Shown here: positions 4,605 to 7,662 of the stretch, piece by piece
Layout of the letters: each line of letters opens with the position of its first letter
How positions within the stretch are numbered: the first letter of the stretch is position 1
NCBI GenBank assembly: GCA_038227745.1
Contig: JBBRPS010000501.1
Span: forward strand, 1-7,662
From: DASPXY01 sp038227745
GTDB lineage: Bacteria; Planctomycetota; Planctomycetia; Gemmatales; Gemmataceae
Direction of reading: 5' to 3'
DNA: 7,662 nucleotides
Made by a program: the position numbers and the translations under genes
Notes under the pieces: model-generated
Seen by the model: only the letters and a program-made list of their open reading frames with translations
Database searches by the model: none
Told to the model about the DNA's origin: nothing

Positions 4605-6476
4605 ATGACGACGGCCGTCCCGACGAGCGATGAACCGCTCCTCCGCACCCTCTCGCCGGCGCTGCGCGCTCTGGAAAAGAGCCTCCGCGCCTGGCTCGAC
4701 GCGCCGCACCGCTACCCCCTCTCGACGCTCCAGCGCGCCACCCTCGAAGGCCTGGCCACCGACCTGCGCCGCCAGGCCGAGGCGCTCGATGTGGAGCGTC
4801 CCCTGCTCGTCATCATGCTCATGGGCGGCACCGGCGTCGGCAAATCGACGCTCCTCAACGCCCTGGCCGGCGGCGCCATCGCCCAGGCCTCCTTCGCCCG
4901 CCCCACCACGCGCGACCCGGTCGTCTACTACCACGAGTCCGTCCAGCCGACGCGCCTCGACATGGCCCTGCAGCACTGCCGCCTCGCCCAGCACGACCGC
5001 CCCGCCCTGGCTCAAAAGATCCTCGTCGATACGCCGGACCTCGACAGCAACGACCTGTCCAACCGCGACAAGTTGCACCGCCTCCTGCCCGTCGCCGACA
5101 TCGTTCTCTACGTCGGCTCGCAGGAGAAGTACCACGACCGCCTCGGCTGGGACCTGTTCCTGCAGCACCGCCAGCGCCGCGCTTTCGCGTTCGTCCTCAA
5201 CAAGTGGGACCGCTGCGTTCACGGCGCCGGCAGCGGCATCCGCCCCGACGACGACCTCCTCGCCGATCTCAAGAGCGAGGGCTTCGAGAACGCGCTGCTG
5301 TTCCGCACCTGCGCCCAGCTCTGGGTGGACCGGGCCGCGTCGGCGAACGGCGCGGCGGCTCCCGACCTCGACGCGCGCCCGGAAAACCTGCCCGAGGGCG
5401 AGCAGTTCGCCGACCTGGTGCGCTGGCTGGAGCGGGGCCTGACGCGCCTGGAGATCGAGGCGATCAAGGCCCGCGGCGTCAGTCAGATGCTGCACCAGTT
5501 CCAGAGGGCCCTGGAGAACGCCTGTCCGCCCGACCTCGCCGAGGCCGCCGCCCGGACGCGCGCCAGCTGGACCGGCCTGCTCGCCGAGGAGGCGCGCGGC
5601 AACGCCGAGGTGCTGCTCAACACACTGGAGCCGTACCAGCGCGAGATCGAGCACCATTTCGCGATGGAGCGGCAGCAGCACTTCCGCGGTTTGATGGGCA
5701 GCTACCTCGGCTTCATCAACCGCATGAAGTACGCGGGCAGCACGCTGCGCGACCGCATCCCGTTCATGCCACGCTCCGGGGCGCAGTCGGCCGTCCCCGC
5801 GACCTGGGATCTGGCCGCCTTCACGCGCACCTGCAGCAGCGCCGCCTCAGAGCGCCACCTGGATTCACGCGGCCGCGCCCTGGTCAACCGCCTGCTCGTC
5901 GAGGCCGACAGGCAGGGCTTCCCGCTCACTCTCCTGAGCGAGCCGGCCGAGAACACCGCGAAGATCGACTGGCGGCAGCGCTACGCCCTGGCCCTGACCG
6001 AGGTGCTCGGCCAGGTCGAGCACGAGTGGACGCAGCCGACGGGCGTGCGCCGCTGGCTGCAGGGCGGCGTCGTCTTCCTCGCCGACTGGCTGCCCCTGAC
6101 GGCGCTGCTGGCGTCGCTGGCCTGGCTGCTGTGGCGCTTCTTCGACCCGATGGGCTACGGCTACAACGTCCACACGTTCGACGTGCTGCTGCCGCTGTTC
6201 ATGATGCTGGTAGTGCTCATCATCCTGCACGTGCTAATCGCGGTGGTGCTACCGCTGCGCTGGCTGGCGATCCGCGACGAGTTCGAGCGCCGCCTGGCGG
6301 ACCGCATCCGCGAGGACGTGGAGCACGTCTACGCGGAGTTGCCGGCGTCGGTCGCCGAGGCGCTGCAGAAGGAGCGCCGCCAGGTCGAGCAACTGCTGAA
6401 CGAGACGCGCGAGGTGACCGGCTGGCTGGAGCAGCGCGAGCAGGCCGCGAGCATCGCCGGGCTGTACGGACATTGA
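4605..6476 (+). CDS. Dynamin/mitofusin-like membrane GTPase
   Basis: A 623-residue P-loop GTPase with a membrane hairpin. After a helical lead-in (1-65) the GTPase domain shows G1 GGTGVGKS (74-81), a G2 candidate T101/T102, G3 DTPD (142-145) and G4 NKWD (199-202); G5 may be in RTCAQ (234-238). G3 has Asp where most GTPases have Gly. From memory, D-x-P-D-x-D-S followed by an EKY-x-D segment (EKYHDR, 174-179) marks a GTPase subfamily also found in actinobacteria. Residues 275-480 are mainly helical. Two hydrophobic segments (about 485-511 and 526-552) form a probable membrane hairpin, followed by a charged helical or coiled-coil tail (555-615). The order GTPase, helical bundle, paired membrane helices, helical tail matches bacterial dynamin-like proteins and mitofusins, suggesting nucleotide-dependent membrane remodelling. 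The role is inferred. ATG 4605 directly follows an in-frame TGA, so no longer start is possible. There is no clear Shine-Dalgarno. The gene stands alone, convergent with the next. Confidence 0.88.
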   Translation: MTTAVPTSDEPLLRTLSPALRALEKSLRAWLDAPHRYPLSTLQRATLEGLATDLRRQAEALDVERPLLVIMLMGGTGVGKSTLLNALAGGAIAQASFARPTTRDPVVYYHESVQPTRLDMALQHCRLAQHDRPALAQKILVDTPDLDSNDLSNRDKLHRLLPVADIVLYVGSQEKYHDRLGWDLFLQHRQRRAFAFVLNKWDRCVHGAGSGIRPDDDLLADLKSEGFENALLFRTCAQLWVDRAASANGAAAPDLDARPENLPEGEQFADLVRWLERGLTRLEIEAIKARGVSQMLHQFQRALENACPPDLAEAAARTRASWTGLLAEEARGNAEVLLNTLEPYQREIEHHFAMERQQHFRGLMGSYLGFINRMKYAGSTLRDRIPFMPRSGAQSAVPATWDLAAFTRTCSSAASERHLDSRGRALVNRLLVEADRQGFPLTLLSEPAENTAKIDWRQRYALALTEVLGQVEHEWTQPTGVRRWLQGGVVFLADWLPLTALLASLAWLLWRFFDPMGYGYNVHTFDVLLPLFMMLVVLIILHVLIAVVLPLRWLAIRDEFERRLADRIREDVEHVYAELPASVAEALQKERRQVEQLLNETREVTGWLEQREQAASIAGLYGH

Positions 6477-6512
6477 AGCGCTCGCCACCGCTGCACCGAC
6501 CCGCAAACGGCC

Positions 6513-7166
6513 CTAAACCCTCCCCCGATTACCCTTCAAGTGCATGACAGGGCCGAAGTCGAGGATCGCCTCGCCGCCGACGGCGTAGCAGCGGCAGCGC
6601 CGCCAGGCCGGTTCCCCCAGGACGTTGACGCCGCGGGCGTCGCCGGAGAACGCCGGCAGGACGAGACGCCCGGCGCCGACCAGGTAGCACGGCGCCGAGA
6701 GCCGGCCGCGGCGCAGACAGGGATGGACGTGGCCGTGGACCAGCGGCCCGGGCGGCAATTCGCCGTCCCCGTGGACGACGCGCCAGCCGCCCAGGCAGGC
6801 GCCCTCCGGGAGGATCGGCAGGACGTCACCGTGCCCCTCGAGCCCCCGGTCGTGGTTCCCCGGGACGACCCCCGTCAATTCCAGACCGGCCGCCTCCACC
6901 CAGCCCAGGAACTCCTCGACGAGCCGGTCGGTCGCCCCGTCCTCGAAGAGGTCCCCCGCGATTACCAGTCGCCGCACCGCCGAGCCGGACGCCAGCCGCG
7001 CGAGCGGGGCCAGGCAGTCCGCGAGGGCGCGGGCGGGGACGGCCTCGCCGCGCGCCCGCCGTGCCTCGCCGTAGCCGAGGTGCAGGTCGGCGACCACCGC
7101 GGTCAGCGTCGGCAGGTGGACCGCGGCGCGCTGCGGCGTCAGCAGCCAGTCGTCGAGAACGCGCAT
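6513..7166 (-). CDS. Calcineurin-like metallophosphoesterase, COG1407/PdeM type
   Basis: A 217-residue cytoplasmic phosphoesterase with the full metal-binding set: D27 and H29 (ADLHLGYG), D72 (GDLFED), N104 and H105 (GNHD), H132 (VHGD), H146 and H148 (GHVHP). The segment LVLPAFSG (168-175) and the C-terminal CYAVGGEAILDF (203-214) match the COG1407 family, which includes PdeM, the phosphoesterase found with ATP-dependent DNA ligase and a DEXH helicase in some bacteria. Neither partner is in this window, so the substrate (phosphodiester, possibly nucleic acid) is unassigned. There is no signal peptide. I chose ATG 7166 because family members begin about 25 residues before the first metal ligand, as here. 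AAGGA lies only two bases before this ATG, closer than usual, although the frame stays open to 7277. Its stop is 36 bases from the convergent GTPase stop. It is divergent from the DUF4190 gene, with 109 bases between their starts. Confidence 0.87.
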   Translation of the reverse strand: MRVLDDWLLTPQRAAVHLPTLTAVVADLHLGYGEARRARGEAVPARALADCLAPLARLASGSAVRRLVIAGDLFEDGATDRLVEEFLGWVEAAGLELTGVVPGNHDRGLEGHGDVLPILPEGACLGGWRVVHGDGELPPGPLVHGHVHPCLRRGRLSAPCYLVGAGRLVLPAFSGDARGVNVLGEPAWRRCRCYAVGGEAILDFGPVMHLKGNRGRV

Positions 7167-7193
7167 TTCCTTGACCGCGCGCGCGGCCCCTGG

Positions 7194-7246
7194 TAAGGAG
7201 GAAGGGCATCGAGACGGTTTCGCCCCGGCCCGCCGTGGGCCGGGCG
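7194..7246 (+). promoter_or_regulatory. Leader with orphan Shine-Dalgarno-like site and GC hairpin
   Basis: TAAGGAGGAA (7194-7203) is a near-perfect Shine-Dalgarno but has no ATG, GTG or TTG at usable distance; the codon at the right spacing is ATC (7208). Downstream, CCCGGCCC (7224-7231) pairs with GGGCCGGG (7237-7244) around a 5-base loop, and the stem extends by two pairs if one base bulges. The hairpin ends 29 bases before the DUF4190 start. It may be a leader structure or chance in GC-rich DNA. Confidence 0.3.
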
Positions 7247-7262
7247 ACGTTCCGCCGACCGT

Positions 7263-7267
7263 GAGGA
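7263..7267 (+). promoter_or_regulatory. Shine-Dalgarno GAGGA of the DUF4190 gene
   Basis: GAGGA lies eight bases before ATG 7276 and fixes that start. The frame is open further upstream (an ATG at 7171), but that extension would run through the hairpin leader and the neighbour's 5' region and has no family support. Confidence 0.7.
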
Positions 7268-7275
7268 CAGCGACC

Positions 7276-7626
7276 ATGTCGGGAAGAAGTTTCGACCAGG
7301 ACGAGCCGGAATATCAGGAACCGCGTCCGCGGCGGCCGCGGCCGCGGGGCGGTGACGACGGCCTCTCGACCCTGATCCCGTACAACAACCCCAAGAGCCT
7401 CGTCTCCTACTACTGCGGCGTCTTCGGCCTCATCCCGGGCTGCGGCCTCGTCCTCGGGCCGATCGCCCTAATCTTCGGCATCCTCGCGCTGAACTACGTC
7501 AAGCGCCACCCGACCGCGAAGGGGACCGGGCACGCCATCACGGGCATCGTCCTGGGTTCGCTCAGCACCCTCGGGCACCTGGTGGTCCTCATCCTCATCG
7601 CCATCGGGATCGCCTCCTCACGGTAG
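7276..7626 (+). CDS. Small DUF4190-type membrane protein
   Basis: A 116-residue protein. Residues 1-30 are charged and rich in Pro and Arg, and are probably cytoplasmic and disordered. Residues 39-113 match the DUF4190 pattern: a hydrophobic stretch (about 42-73) with internal Gly-Pro (60-62) and IFGILAL, a short basic loop (NYVKRHPTAKGTG, about 73-85), then GHAITGIVLGSL and a second hydrophobic helix ending at about 113. The domain is predicted to sit in the inner membrane as a helical hairpin. Its biochemical role is not known; it is common as a small accessory membrane domain. The gene diverges from the phosphoesterase gene. The 36 bases after the stop show no terminator before the window ends. 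Confidence 0.82.
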   Translation: MSGRSFDQDEPEYQEPRPRRPRPRGGDDGLSTLIPYNNPKSLVSYYCGVFGLIPGCGLVLGPIALIFGILALNYVKRHPTAKGTGHAITGIVLGSLSTLGHLVVLILIAIGIASSR

Positions 7627-7662
7627 CACTCCGGCACGAAAAATCCTCATACAAGCCCGACG

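Noticed and set aside
4503..5681. Minus-strand open frame opposite the GTPase gene
   Set aside because: It is an antisense shadow of a gene with intact G motifs. Its C-terminal residues come from the inverted repeat and appear on both strands for that reason.
5204..6547. Second plus-strand open frame overlapping the GTPase gene
   Set aside because: It is the out-of-frame reading of the same GC-rich gene, dominated by Arg, Pro and Gly, with no motif.
7175..7186. 12-base palindrome of alternating CG upstream of the phosphoesterase
   Set aside because: Simple CG alternation is common in DNA of this composition; no other evidence for an operator.
6540..7196. Plus-strand open frame opposite the phosphoesterase gene
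   Set aside because: It is antisense to a gene with a complete set of metal ligands and has no recognisable domain.

Overview
The window reads as chromosomal DNA from a very GC-rich planctomycete, most likely of the Gemmata/Isosphaera type. This placement is inferred from protein style, not from a marker gene. The pointers are a secreted PQQ-type beta-propeller with a WPGWRGP signature just after its signal peptide, a secreted Asp-box propeller, a PEP-CTERM-like C-terminus, and several starts with weak or no Shine-Dalgarno. There are six protein genes. I see no tRNA, rRNA, CRISPR array, insertion sequence or phage gene.

Left half (minus strand, read right to left). A PQQ-like propeller gene (2956-4251) is followed 14 bases later by an Asp-box (BNR) propeller gene (1919-2941). 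The second gene's ribosome binding site lies almost on the first gene's stop codon, so the two form an exported-protein operon. After 269 bases, with its own candidate promoter and a small inverted repeat, comes a gene for an exported low-complexity protein of unknown function (123-1649). That protein has a Pro-rich linker, a run of 21 glutamines and a PEP-CTERM-like membrane anchor. A hairpin at 1-55 may be its terminator or part of a repeat.

Right half. A plus-strand gene (4605-6476) encodes a dynamin- or mitofusin-like membrane GTPase. Facing it on the minus strand is a small calcineurin-like phosphoesterase of the COG1407/PdeM type (6513-7166). Divergent from that is a small DUF4190 membrane protein (7276-7626). 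No pathway connects these three.

The most interesting non-coding structure is the 353-base divergent gap 4252-4604. It ends in a 79-base, nearly perfect inverted repeat (4501-4579) whose two arms each fold into their own 8-bp hairpin with a 3-base loop. This resembles a pair of inverted REP units (a BIME). The foot motif of the units, GTTTAGCCGC, also occurs alone at 64-73 and 4273-4282, so a dispersed intergenic repeat family is likely. The same gap holds two adjacent palindromes and a stretch of coding-like sequence that may be a gene relic. I see no evidence for a complete new defence or metabolic system.
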